64,000 bases of DNA from NCBI RefSeq assembly GCF_001625305.1, contig NW_017804098.1, positions 255,443 through 319,442 on the forward strand. Reading direction: 5' to 3'. A program made the position numbers and the translations under genes. The notes under the pieces are model-generated. The model saw only the letters and a program-made list of their open reading frames with translations, was not told the origin of the DNA and did not search any database. The DNA comes from Branchiostoma belcheri (lineage: Eukaryota > Chordata > Leptocardii > Amphioxiformes > Branchiostomatidae). Each line of letters opens with the position of its first letter. Positions within the stretch are counted from its first letter, which is position 1. Positions 52,313 through 63,999 of the stretch are shown piece after piece.

Positions 52313-52360
52313 CGTCTAGACCCGCTCATTTTGTTGTGCTTTGTGAACAGGGTCTAGACG
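52313..52360 (+). promoter_or_regulatory. Intronic hairpin after exon 5
   Basis: CGTCTAGACCC (52313-52323) and GGGTCTAGACG (52350-52360) are perfectly complementary over 11 bp around a 26-base loop. It starts 61 bases after the exon 5 donor, close enough to influence choice of that splice site in the pre-mRNA. It could instead be a trace of a small inverted-repeat element. Confidence 0.5.
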
Positions 52361-54554
52361 GGCCTCTCCTAGACACCCAGGAAAGAACGTCTAGTTTTCC
52401 TTATAAGGCAATGTCTGTCTTGGAAAGTGGCGAGAAATTATACAAGTTGAGACGTCTGGTTGTCAAGGAGACGGTCTGGCGAAAACTGTCTGATATCTGC
52501 CTGGGCGGACAGAGGTAAACATGAATGTTCACCATGTAACGTACGTCTGGACTACATACTGTCTGACTCTTCTCTGACACGAGTGGGATCAACATTGGGA
52601 ACCTGTTTGGAGTACTCTTTTCGACAGAACAAACTTAGATTTTAAAACTATCATCGTAAGCAACCTGCTTTCTTGAAATACTAGTATTACTGAAAGCGGC
52701 ATGACCTTAATTTCAGAAACGATGAGAATAAGAATGAGCCCATGCGTACAATGAAACTTCGTGTCATGTCTGAAATTGTGTACTGAAAACAGAACTGTAC
52801 ATTCATCGCCTTGCTGGTATCTGGTCGAGAGATAAGTATGAACGCTCAACACTCGCTGCGGCGTGACAGTAATGTTGACACAATGTCGGCGAGACAACAT
52901 AAAGGTCACCTGTCCATGTGCCATGTCTAATGGTCCGAAAGTAATTCGTCTTATTTTTCGCTTTTCTGTGGTATGAAGCAGTACTGGTGTTTCGTCATGT
53001 GGTTAAGATCGGAGTTGTACCAGACGTGTAGTGTCAAAGAACAGGACCAAAGTTCTATCGGTGGTAAGGGTTGCTGTGTTCTCTGCTCCTGGCCGCACGC
53101 CAGACACGTCAAACCGAGCCCTTCAGGCTCACCACGGGTGATCAGTCTTTACAATACCTGGGGTCATAACAACAACACTGTCTTACAAGTCGACAATAGC
53201 GGCGAGTCAGGTCCTCCGCTCACCTGGGGACCTGCGTACCTGGACCACACACGGGGACCGTCAATGGACGCGATTCAGCAGTTAGAAGCCACTTGTTTTA
53301 CCTCACTTCCAGGCTGACGCACGTTGTAATATATCTGTTTCGGCAATAGAAGCTGTGCAAATATTGTTCCGGAGTTCTCGCAACCAGGCTCGGGGGTGGC
53401 CAATAAGGTGCATGATGGAAAAGGGGTCTGAGGTTGTCAGATGAATCTTAATGATTTACGAACCAGAGACCAGACCCCGAGGCAGACATATATAAATCAT
53501 CTGTCAAGTCAGTTTATCAAGTCGTGTTTTATGGAAGAAAGCAAAAATATATCGCAGCTTAAGGCAGCTCGTAGAACTATTTTGGGAGTGAAGCTTTTGT
53601 GAGTCGGTGACAGGATATCACCGGGGTATATTATTGTGCAGCTGTGTTTTTAACCTTCTTAGTCAGTTGGGATTTGTGGATTGTTTCATGTTGTTGTTGT
53701 TTTTCTTTCACCCGCACGCAATCCGCGATCCTGTGTGTCTCACCGTGTTCCATTCGCCTGTTGAACTGAGACGCGATGCAGCGCCGTCTACTGACTTTGT
53801 CTGTTGTTTCACCCCTCCGCAACAGTGCATGGTGCATCCCGTGCGCATCATAGCCCTTCCCAATACAACAAACAAAAATATGCATGTCCTGCTCGTAAAC
53901 ATCAGTGTTTAATCACTATTTATGATTCTGTCACACATCTCACGACAAAGGACGTTCTTCTGTCAGTAATTCTACCCCTGCTCATTGTCTGTAACCTTCT
54001 GATGAAAAATGGCACAGTCAGGCTCAAAACTACCAAAGCTGTTTTGTTCCATCAAAGCTTTTACTAAACAGGCCAGAGCCTATCCATTCCGTACAAACTA
54101 TGCCCCATATAGTATTTAGAGGCCGCCAGACTTCGATCCAAAGTTGCGGCCGGCGCCTGGCCGTCCGGGGCTGGATCCGGTTCGGACCTATTTTATAAAT
54201 TGCGGGCTGCTAGGGTCGATGTGCGCCGGAGGACGGCGTCTTTTGTGAGGCCGCGAGATACTAGAATCTGACGGTCTTCAATCGACATTAGACCGGTTTA
54301 AAGCGCTTCGGATCTGTTATGTACTCTCCAGATAGACTATTTATCGAAGATCTTCAATGGGTCTTCACTGTGATTTACCGTCGGAAACTCAGGCGAAGTA
54401 GATGAAACGATTAGAAAGTTTTGGATGCGGCGCAAACGTACGCGTTTGTATGTATTACTCTAAGTCTGCGTAGTTTTAAGTCCGTGAGTTAGCCCTTTAA
54501 GACGTTTGTCGACGTCTTACACCTTCAGTCAACCATTTGAGTAACGGCGGAAAA

Positions 54555-54890
54555 TTTGGCTACCATGTGTCTCCCGTCCTCTTCTCACCCCCCATGTACC
54601 TCCTTTCTTCCTCTTTGCGTAGACTTCTTTTCCTCCTTGCGTCTATGCTGACATTTTGAACTTCCTCTCACACACCTTTCTTCCTGCTCTACTCTGTTAC
54701 ACCTTGTTTTTCTTCTGTCCGTTTTCATTCGCCACTCGGTATCGATGCTCCTGAGTCTCTTCACCTTGTGTCTTCCTTCTACGACTGAGCTATTCCGTAT
54801 GTTCTTCCATCACTCCACATACTATCTACAACATACGTCATCTTTCTCCTTTGTGACTTTCTCATCTTCCTGGCTGGCTTATCTAGGAGT
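54555..54890 (+). repeat. Pyrimidine-rich tract in intron 5
   Basis: About 335 bp rich in C and T on the + strand, with many cttcctc-type runs but no fixed unit. It has no coding potential. It might bind polypyrimidine-tract proteins when transcribed, which is inference only. Confidence 0.55.
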
Positions 54891-57800
54891 GAGCGATGAG
54901 TGACCATCTCTCTAAGCGCTGGAACATTCACCGCCATACATCTTCCTCTCTAACTGCCTTTCCAATAATCACTCAATTTTCGAATAAACGGTAGGCAGGG
55001 GAGGGTGTTCCAGGATATCATCCATCTCCCCTCTTGACGGGAGGAAGACGGGGAGGGGGCTGTACCCTGTCCACGCCGCCGTGTCGTCGGGCGCGAGCGC
55101 GAGGACCGCCGACGGAGCCAGCGTCACTTACCGGTGCGAACAATTTCCGACCATTACCCGACGTCGGCCGTACCATTAGGGAGTAATTGTTTAGATCATT
55201 AGAGGTTAACCACACTTCTAACCAAACCATGTATTGATTTAAAGGGAAGGCGACTCTTCAATACTCTTTAGTAAGATTTTCGCTCCTCTATCAACCTTCT
55301 TCATGTATACAAGCACAATGATTCAAGGCAAAACAACCTTAACTCATCTAAAATGACCAAACGAGTCAGACTGGAATTGAAATAGTTTTCATATTTTGTC
55401 GATATTTGACGTATGGATGCTAAAGTTCATGGCCAGTGTGTATGTGGAAGTTACGGAAATAATGAAAGAACAGACGATGGTCAGTGTTACACAGCGTAGC
55501 AATATAGGACGAGTATTGGGTTTTAAAAAGTCCCGGTCTCTATCCTTCATGTGTCTATATTAACTGTTGGTGAAATATAAAGGTAGACCGCAGTGCAAAA
55601 GATCAAGTACTTACGTCTACTTGTGCGTGATTGATAATTACCTTCTGTTGAACCTGTTGCTTCAAGGACCACGGGTAAATATTTGTTAGGTAATTTGTTT
55701 TGATACCTGCTCACTCAAATAATTGCTGTATGTTTTGTTGTCCTAGTGATAAAATAAAGTAACCACGTGGCCATTCGTACATTCAGACCTGTGAAAGATA
55801 GAAACAGTACCAAGCCACAAAAAAAATAAAAAAATAAGAGACAGAAGTGTTCTAAACATAGATGATTCTCAATTTGTACTCTCCCTCTGCTATATCGTCT
55901 TAAGCAAGCAAGCACAATTATCTTATTATCGTCTCATTCTGTCAAAGACTCTACTTAAACCACAAACGCCTAACCCTTGTGACATCGTATTGTTATCATT
56001 ATGTAATGTGTGGCGTCCACACACCTGTACTTAACCAACTGTCGTTAAAACCTTTAACTCCCGATGTGTAGACCCTGATGAACTGTCATCACACCGTTAC
56101 ACGTGTCCACAATAGAAACCTCTGAGGACGACTACACACCTTGTGTCTCTCATTAATATTTCATTTCCTATGACGGACTGCTGCAGGCACTACAGATCTG
56201 ATTTTCACTCATAGATGTATGCAGAAGTAGCAAAAGTGTTATAAGCAGTTTTCTCGGCAGCAGAATGGGTATTTTTAGTAGAAATTTTGTTATTGTTTGT
56301 TGCCGTCCGTCCCTCAGCCGTACAGACCGCCGAGCGCTGGTTAGGGTAGACTCGGGGGGCTGGGATAATTGGACTGCATTAACCATAGTAGTCGCGCGCC
56401 ATCATGGAGTAAATTGCGCGTAATTGCTGCCAATGCTGCTCTTCGCCAGCCTATAATTCGGCCGACTTGTTGTTAACTAAGCATGAAATATTCGGTGATG
56501 CTCCCCAGACGTCCTCTCCAGCGGGTATTGACAGAGACAAGAGCCGGGGACCGAGGACAGGCCCTCCCGGCAGGCTTCCCGACACGGCGGCTCGGAGGGT
56601 CGGCTTGGGGCGCTCTGCCGCGCCGGTCACTACCTGTAATTTCCAACCGGAGGTCTCTATTTTCTGAGCTGATGAGGCGTTCGGAAATCACATTAGTCAA
56701 GACAGCAAGGACTGATAGAGCCTAGGCTCACCCAAGCCGACCCAGGCATCAGCCTCGAGGGTAAAAGCAGAGAAGCAACGTAAAATGTACTGCAACTAGG
56801 TGCAGGAACGACGTACGTGTACCGGTCTGAATATAACGCTAATGGCGGTCCTCAGGGGTTGTTCTGTTACGTGTCCTATCAGCCACTTAATGGAGCAATA
56901 AACTTTGATTTGATACCTTTCACCACCAAAGCGCGCATCAAACGTCATTCGTGATCGCGCGTCGTGCCGAAAACAGACGTGTTTGATTGAAAAGACAGCG
57001 GCAGACCCTGTCACGTGGTCGTGTTTCAGGCGGGGACGGGAGGTACACTTAATGGTGATAACAGCACCTATTAATATAACTGTCTCCCCTCCGGACAGAT
57101 GAAGGGCCGGCTGTTAGAACTAACCTTCCGCCTGATCAAAGTTACCTCCTACCTGACATGACTCTCCCGGAACTTCAGAAATAAAGGCTTCCTTTCAAGG
57201 AAATATTTAGTTAGGAAAAGGTTATCATTTCTATGTTTAGTCCCCTTCCTGAACTATCAAAGACACACGTGCTCATTTCTGCCATATACGGTCTCATCCC
57301 AGGCCTGGTCTCATCCGGCCTTCCAGAAATAGCCTGGTCTTTCATTACCTGCACACCGGTACAGAACAAGGCATGCCGCCCGCCACAGGAAAATCATCTG
57401 TCTTCGAGAGCTCGATCCTGTGGCCCGAGTTTGTATCAATTTTCATCCAACGTTATCAAGTCAAGTAATATAGATATGAACCATCAACAGGAGCCATGTA
57501 CCCTCTATTTGTTCCTGCTACCTAAACAACTACGCCATTTTTCGACTCTCAGGTGATAGAAAAAACGCGTTGCTGAACAAACCAGGGTCAGGTAGCTGCT
57601 GAAAATCTATAGTGACGTCTTTCTGATTTTTTAATGACTGACAATTCCAGTTTTCTAACGTTACAAATATGGACCTGTTGTATATATCTCATGTTATGTT
57701 CTGTATTATTACATAGTATACCACAATATCTCACACGAGTAAAGGAAGCCAAAAACTAGCTCAGAAATAACATTTTACGTCGAATTCAGATCCATGAGCT

Positions 57801-58784
57801 CGTTAATTGCAGATTCTGGAGAAACAGTAGCTTTGTATTTTTATAGCATCACAACGGGATAGATGACGGGCTGTTTGCTGCGCGCGTGCCCAGATTTGTT
57901 TGTTGACCCAGAGAGGCGTGTGTAGTGTTTAGAGAAATGGATACACCTTAAGTACGCAGACATCTCGTCACGGCCGGCTGAGTCTGAAGTCTGCACAACA
58001 CATACTACCACCTGTTCACTAGGAGGGTGCCGGGCGCCCGCGGAAAGCCTTCCTTTGTTGGCGTCGTGTTTGAGCACGTTGCCATGTGATCTGGAGAGAT
58101 GCCCGCTCAAGCAAACTTCCAAAAACCGCTCGTTCGTCATCTTCCTCGCTCAACAACCCTTTAATACATACTGCCAGCTGTTTTTTGTTGGAGCCCGGAG
58201 GACCGGACTTTTGTTCAGAACACCAGTACCTCTCCACATACGTGCGGAATTGTGCCGCTTACGTAAAAGCTCACCAGCGCAAACAATAGTGGTCGAGTTT
58301 TGAAGCCGTTCCTTATTTCTACTTGTTTTGTTCGCCAGCAGTGTCTGTCTAGTCAATGACTGCGTGCGTCCTTCCCGTGAAAACATCCACCCACGTACGT
58401 CTCAACTATTCTTCTGCTAATGATTGTCTCATGTACATCTACAAATATGGCGTTTTTCTGTATCATAGGCGTGAAACTAATAGGAACATGCTGTTCGTGA
58501 CCTGTTTTATTTGTTATCTTAGATATGTATATATATCTTTTTTTTATTTGAACAGTTATAACTTCTGCACGTCTGGACGAGTCCAATGAATGACATTGTA
58601 CCATCTCCCAATAATCAGCTCTTCTGAGTGACTTGTACCCCGGTGCACTATAATTACTTTTCCGGGCCAGTGATTGGTCGGTCCTCTGTCGGATAGATGT
58701 TCGTGCTTCTGGGTACCGATCGTTCCTGTGACGAACAAAACAAGAAAAGAACGTGTGACGGTGTCTGTCGGCTCCACGCGTCAC

Positions 58785-59015
58785 TCAAGGCCCAGTCATA
58801 AGAACGGGTTGACGTCCTGTCTGTGCCATTATACTGAGTACCTGTGCTACTAGCGACGTCGTCGGCTTATCAGAGCCCAGATAGTTGTTAAGTCTCGCCC
58901 GTGCCATCTCCGCCGTCCTGTCCCGCCACACCATGTCCTTCCTCGCAGCAGCCCTCCCGGCGGACATCCAGCGCCACTGTACGTCGTACTTTTCCTCTGG
59001 GCGGAAACAAACTTC
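58785..59015 (-). CDS. Possible antisense coding fragment, function unknown
   Basis: An open frame of about 76 codons on the - strand, bounded by a TAA at 59016-59018 and a TGA at its end. It has an ATG at 58967 and protein-like composition: a charged, Ala/Arg-rich helix-prone stretch (RKDMVWRDRTAEMARARL) with little low complexity. An acceptor-like string (gtttccgcccag) ends at 58997. I recognise no family. It sits about 150 bases before exon 6 on the other strand. It could be a fragment of a mobile element, a retrocopy or chance. Confidence 0.2.
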   Translation of the reverse strand, partial: EVCFRPEEKYDVQWRWMSAGRAAARKDMVWRDRTAEMARARLNNYLGSDKPTTSLVAQVLSIMAQTGRQPVLMTGP

Positions 59016-59167
59016 TTAGGATTCTATTAGTCTTATAGGACTTCTTGAATGTATGGACTCATATCCAGCATCAAGTGTCTTAAAAGTGTGTAAATAGTTT
59101 AAATCCTGTAGATTTACAGATACAGTGTTTAATTTTTTTCTAATGATTTTGTTCTTTTTTTCCGCAG

Positions 59168-59251
59168 ATCCTTCGTACGAGTGTTTGATGCGGGAGAGAC
59201 AGGGTGGAGTGACCAGCTGGAGCGCACTGCCGTCCTCCGCCTCAGACAAAG
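59168..59251 (+). CDS. ERG: ERG coding exon 6 (linker, DPSYE block)
   Basis: 84 nt, phase 1 to phase 1, residues 262-289 plus the first base of residue 290. It starts DPSYECLMRE, matching FLI1 DPSYDSVRR and ERG DLPYEPPRR at the same place, then continues with a Ser/Gly-rich linker. Acceptor ttttttccgcag, donor aaag/gtaggc. The region joins the PNT and ETS domains and is poorly conserved outside its first residues. Confidence 0.92.
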
Positions 59252-61785
59252 GTAGGCGTGCTCCGATTGTCTCCATGGTCATGTGTGATATACCGGGAGA
59301 TGTGGGTTCACTTCAGTGTCGACCTCGTACCTGTCACTAAATGTCACCGTAGACCACAGATTTCTATCAATAGATAGGTCTGTATACGCACAAAGTAAGA
59401 GATCGCATTAGCCACAGACGAAGGTGGTTTTGGTACTTAATTCCACAATGCGGTTTGATCATCAATTACTAATGATGCTAATGAGACCGTGGTTTGACTC
59501 TCTATCGTTCCTGTGATCGCAGTGGGGCGCGTTTGTATCAGAGTTAGAGGGAAGTGAGTTGTGTGTGTGTAGATGCGGGTTCTAATGATCAGTCTCCGCC
59601 CGTGTCGGTGCCGGTATTAGACGTTAGAAGACCCGGTGTGTACGGCAGGAGTCCCCGAGGTCCGCTAGTTACCGGGCTGCCCAGCGGGGCACGTGCCGGT
59701 CGTCAGGCGGCAGGCAGGTGCACGGAAATCTCCCACCAAGTCCTTAATATCGTGTTGTTTCTGTAGGTGAAATTTTAGGCCAAAAAAATCCTTTCTATTC
59801 TGGTCTGTAGTTAGATTTTGTCAGTTTGGTCGTACCTTGTCCAGTAAATCTGTTCTACCGCCAAAAGCCGTATGAAATACATAATGCAAACCACAAATGC
59901 AGTCACAGTCGGCTACGTAAAGCGATCCCAGGTCTACATTAGTCTGTACACCAACTCACGACACATGCACCTTTTCATTAGCTCAGCAAATAAAGTAACA
60001 TACGGAGCCATGCCCCTATGTGTGCAGTAATTATCAAAGCCTGGTAATCCACCCATTAAGAAAGTACAAACAGGGGTCATAGGTTGTTACTTAGATTATC
60101 ACAACAGAAAGCGTTTTGTTGTTTTTTCTGTTTTTGAAATTGCATAGAACAAAAGGCTTTTATGAATTTAAGCACCAAGACGGTACAGATATATGGCGTC
60201 AGCTTTACTTATTGTGCTTGATACATTCTATGGCTGTAACAAACTTACTGTGCTATCCCTGGTGAATAATGTACAAAAAGATTTTAAAAAACAACAAATT
60301 TTTAAGAATGGAAAAAAACTAGTTCATAAGATTACATAAACAGGCCGTGTTACGTGAAATGTCCGCTATTTCACCCCGTCCTGCACCCACGTAAAAGTAG
60401 GGAACTCGTCTTTAAAAGGTAGTCCGGAAAAAGTATTAAAAGGTTTTACGCAAGCTCTAGGTTGTAGAAAGTCTTACGTCGGCACTCAGCGAACGCCTTG
60501 GAGAGGCAGGAAACACTTAAAGAACACGACGGCGTACATCCTTGTTCTTTTCCGTCAAACATCCCTGGTGGGTGAGACAGTGAGACTACAGAGTCCATGT
60601 CCTGAGCCGCCTGGCCCAGACTATCCCACACACTTCCACCTGTAGGCGTTTATGTCTCACATACGAGTAGCAGACCGGTTCATTGGCCCACCTTTCCCCC
60701 ACAAACTTCAGCTCAAAAACGTTTGTCTTTCCTTTAATTGGATTAGTCACTGAATATTCACCACCGATTTCAGTCCGATGCCGTCCTTCCTTATCTCGTT
60801 TTACCACGAACATTTTCTTTGGATCGGCACCGCACAACTCAATGTGCTTCTTATCACCCCAACTCAAGGGAACAATGGTGGAGAATAGAGCAATCCCTAA
60901 TAACGACTTATGGGACCCTCCAAGTAACGGTCTTTGTCCGTCAGCATATGCCTTTGACGCGGTAAGATACGTTGTTTGTCTTGCAGACTTACACAGGGGA
61001 GAATGCCTTTGGTACAAAAGACCGGTATGACCCTAAACCTAAGCGGTGCTTCGTATTAAGGAGTTTGAGCCATAAAAGAATGGTTTAAGGCTAAAGAACG
61101 TAACTAACATTAATATTTCACCACGGCCCTTGTAGCTTGCCAAGCTTGAAAGATTTTGAGTTCGCAACATACGTGTTATCAGGACGGGGAAGTATGGCGT
61201 GTGTTCGTAAGCCATGACATGTCATCGTACCAACGAGCGTCTAGATTCTTCATATTTCAAACCCCATCTCTTTTTTGTAGCTCTCGCTGAGACCCAGCAT
61301 TCGGTACACATTATTGTTCATCTTACTGGGTGGATATTGTGACTTGTTACCGTTTTCGTAGCCAGTGAAAATAAAAGATATAAAGATCAAGTTCGTGTAG
61401 TTCACATTGTACATGTTTGAAAGTTGATTCTGTTTGAGGTTTCCATATGACTACGTACGTAGTTATTCACTCAACTCCCAGATTAGATATCAAACGGTCT
61501 TGTTGTGACGCTCCCGACGCGCAGTGTCCTCGCGATAGAGGTTACCGCTTTGTGGCTTTGGGCACTTCCATCTTTTGACATGTATGACGTCGTGTGGATG
61601 TTTGTGACCTTTAATTAACTTCTAGTATGTTAGACCTGGACATAACGACGTCGCATCACGGCCGCCCGCCAATGTGTATTCTGGTGCGGCCGGGAGACTT
61701 GTGACCACTAGTACTCGTATCAAGTTCTGTCCGTGTTTTTTTCCGTTGACAATCTTTTAACTCTTCCTGTTCCCGTCTATCCCAG
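59252..61785 (+). other. ERG intron 6
   Basis: 2.5 kb. It holds an antisense broken gene (60446-60912). The rest is AT-rich (notably 59990-60420) with no other feature. Borders gtaggc ... tctatcccag. Confidence 0.75.
60446..60912 (-). pseudogene. Broken intronless gene for a small secreted cysteine-rich protein, family unknown
   Basis: The - strand frame from 60909 begins KSLLGIALFSTIVPLSWG, a good signal peptide with a cleavage site likely after the Gly. A polar mature part follows with CGAD, GGEYSVTN, NVFELKFVGERW and EPVCYSYV. The frame is lost near an A run (60649-60651 on the + strand); the neighbouring frame then reads GGSVWDSLGQAAQDMDS and a Cys-rich tail ending FYNLELA before a TAA at 60446-60448. 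A one-base deletion would explain the shift. The Met expected before KSLL is also missing (cataag where an atgaag is expected). About 150 residues with six Cys after the signal. It lies intronless and antisense inside ERG intron 6, so it may be a retrocopy or single-exon gene. It could be intact if these are sequencing errors, or if translation starts at 61017. Confidence 0.55.
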
Positions 61786-61866
61786 GGTACAACAGTTCGT
61801 CACTTCACTCCATGAACAAGCCTGCTGTGGACACCAACGCGCATGCTCAGATCAGAAACATGCAAG
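61786..61866 (+). CDS. ERG: ERG coding exon 7 (linker)
   Basis: 81 nt, phase 1 to phase 1, residues 290-316 plus the first base of residue 317. It encodes YNSSSLHSMNKPAVDTNAHA and QIRNMQ. It occupies the position of the vertebrate exon ending in KTEDQRPQ/KNTEQRPQ just before DPYQ. Identity is low, but position, phase and a Q-containing end agree. Acceptor gtctatcccag, donor caag/gtaaat. Confidence 0.88.
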
Positions 61867-62067
61867 GTAAATCAACTCTCCTTACTTATAAACACGTAAA
61901 ACTTTACTGACACCTCTCTATTTTGTGATTTCGAACTCGCCATATCGTGGTGTACAAAAATATATTCAAAAGCAATGTCGTTTTCTTTTATTAGAAAAAA
62001 GGAACAGAAGGATCAATCCAACATTAAAATATATGTTAATTACAATGCCTGTTCCTTTCTCTTACAG
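61867..62067 (+). other. ERG intron 7
   Basis: 201 bp, gtaaat ... tttctcttacag. Nothing else is seen. Confidence 0.9.
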
Positions 62068-62115
62068 ACCCGTACCAGTTGTTTGGACCAATCAGCAGTC
62101 GTCTCTGTCAGTCAG
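62068..62115 (+). CDS. ERG: ERG coding exon 8 (DPYQLFGPISSRL)
   Basis: 48 nt, the same length as its vertebrate counterpart, phase 1 to phase 1, residues 317-332 plus the first base of residue 333. It encodes DPYQLFGPISSRLCQS, matching DPYQILGPTSSRLANP directly before the ETS domain in ERG and FLI1. This segment borders the region that regulates DNA binding in the family. Donor tcag/gtgagg. Confidence 0.96.
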
Positions 62116-63999
62116 GTGAGGATTTCATCAGTAGTAGTTTTTTTTATGTTTGCTACGGATTATCACCAAATAGGCTTATACAATATGTAAAATGCTGCCA
62201 CATACTAGTATTCACATATTGAATGGCTACTTCAGGAAGTTCAATCGTCTGTGCTATTTTGTATATTGTCTATACATTATAGAAAGCTATCATTTGTAGT
62301 CTTAACAATGTCATTAAATTTTTTTCGTTTTACTATGTCATATTTTCCTCATGTTGATAAATATGCATATGATGTGTCAATAGCATTGCCCTAAATCATA
62401 GAATACCTCCAGAAAGATTCAGTAAAACCAAACGAACAAGTTGAAGTGCACTCCTATCGCGAGAGAAATTAAGATAAAAATCTGGCCACAACCTCGACCC
62501 TTTCTGTCTGTAATGATGACGTCATGAGGCCCGTGCCCGAGCCATCAGGTCGTCAAGGCGACGGGGACAAATGATGGTTGTTGTGAGAGGAAATTCGCGC
62601 CATCTCCCGCTGCCAGGGAGCGCGCTACCGCGGGCGACGGAGGCTGTGTTAGGGGCGCTTGGTTAACATTCTAATGAGAGGACGAAAAACCTCGGGGCAG
62701 AAATAAATTAGTACATGTATCCTGTTGTAGTGTTAGCAATGTTGATTTTAAGGTTTACGAATGCATGTATGAACTAAATCTATGGCCAAAAATACACCAT
62801 TATAGTGTAAACCACTTTTTGGTGCTAGGTCTTACGAAACTATACTCCAGTGGTAAGAAAATGCTGGAAAAGGGTTCTTGAAAACCCTTCAAACCATCCC
62901 CTGGCTGTCGGCTGGATCACCTGCAGACTGCGTACACTGCAGCGCGCTAACTCGTCTCCAGGAAACAATCACCGCCCTGTAATTACACAAACTGCGCCTG
63001 ATTGTTCCGAGTAGGACATTTTATTAAATAATTCATCCGGTGGCCGTGCCGCAGCCAGGGGAGGCTATCATCGCAGCTTGAAGCCGGGAAAGGCGCCAGT
63101 ACATTCTATCCACGTGCAGACGTTTATTTTGTGTGTTTTTTCTCTTTCTTTTTGTCTGGAAAGGCATCGGTAAAAAGTTGTGTCGTTTTGTTTTTCATAG
63201 CCGAATATTGCTGCTGGGACACGCTAGAACATAGTTGACCGAATTCGAAATTACCACAAGCGTTAATACAGAAATTTAAACAATGACTTTTATAGGAACT
63301 GTTTTTGCTATAAAGACTGTACGTACAGACATGTCTATTTTGTAATCTCTGTAACCCAGGCTATCGGGCTTTCAATATAGACAAGTAGAGAAGACAACAA
63401 AGTCAACAAAGCTTGAAGATGGCTGGAAAACAAATATGAATCTCGAATGCCTATCTTACATGCAGGGGTCCCTTTTATCCTCATTTTCTCCAAGCTTGCT
63501 CATTGAAAGTCGGTGAAATTGACTTATGTGATGTTTTTCGAGCTAAAATAGAAGCTCGCTCGAACAAATTAGATTATTTATGGCGTTGCTAGGTAACAGT
63601 TAAGTGTTGTCGTGCCAGAGAAATTTGCTGTGTGATCACCGTTCGCCTTGACGGGTTCAATAACAACTACCCGGTCTTATAATCACTGCCAAGATCCGAG
63701 CTGTTACCGCTCGTTTGTGTACCAGATGACCCGAACTAAACTAAACTGAACTAAAAAAAACATAATAAAGAAAACATTCCCCCTTTTTTCAATGACAGAC
63801 CCCCGTTATAAAATGTAAACCCTCTAGTGGCTTGAGGATAGGTGATGTAGCCGATTGAAGTCGGAAACGTTCCAATAAGAACCATCGATATCTGGATACA
63901 GAACTTAGATGGTAAAAATTATTATTACAAAAATGCACTGCTACATAATTTGTGAATCTATTCATTAAAACTAACAAAATAAATGTATGTTTGTTGCAG
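62116..63999 (+). other. ERG intron 8
   Basis: 1.9 kb. It contains a perfect CRE (tgacgtca, 62517-62524) in CpG-rich sequence at 62515-62660 and a symmetric motif cluster at 62961-63008. The right border has a branch-point match (actaac, 63970-63975) and a ttgttgcag acceptor. No gene inside. Confidence 0.85.
62961..63008 (+). promoter_or_regulatory. Candidate enhancer core: inverted ETS/SOX-like motifs around a homeodomain site
   Basis: GGAAACAATCA (62961-62971) and TGATTGTTCC (62999-63008) are inverted copies differing by one base. Each joins a GGAA ETS core to an ACAAT SOX-like core. TAATTA at 62980-62985 lies between them. ETS plus SOX inputs are known for endothelial enhancers in vertebrates. 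Whether this element is active is inference. Confidence 0.35.

Larger units (their letters stand above)
52252..59167 (+). other. ERG intron 5
   Basis: 6.9 kb. It contains the hairpin at 52313-52360, a pyrimidine-rich tract at 54555-54890, a GC-rich patch near 54120-54240 and a coding-like antisense frame just before exon 6 (58785-59015). No other gene is supported. Frames such as 58353-58784 (-) and 57841-58140 (-) have no recognised domain. Confidence 0.6.
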
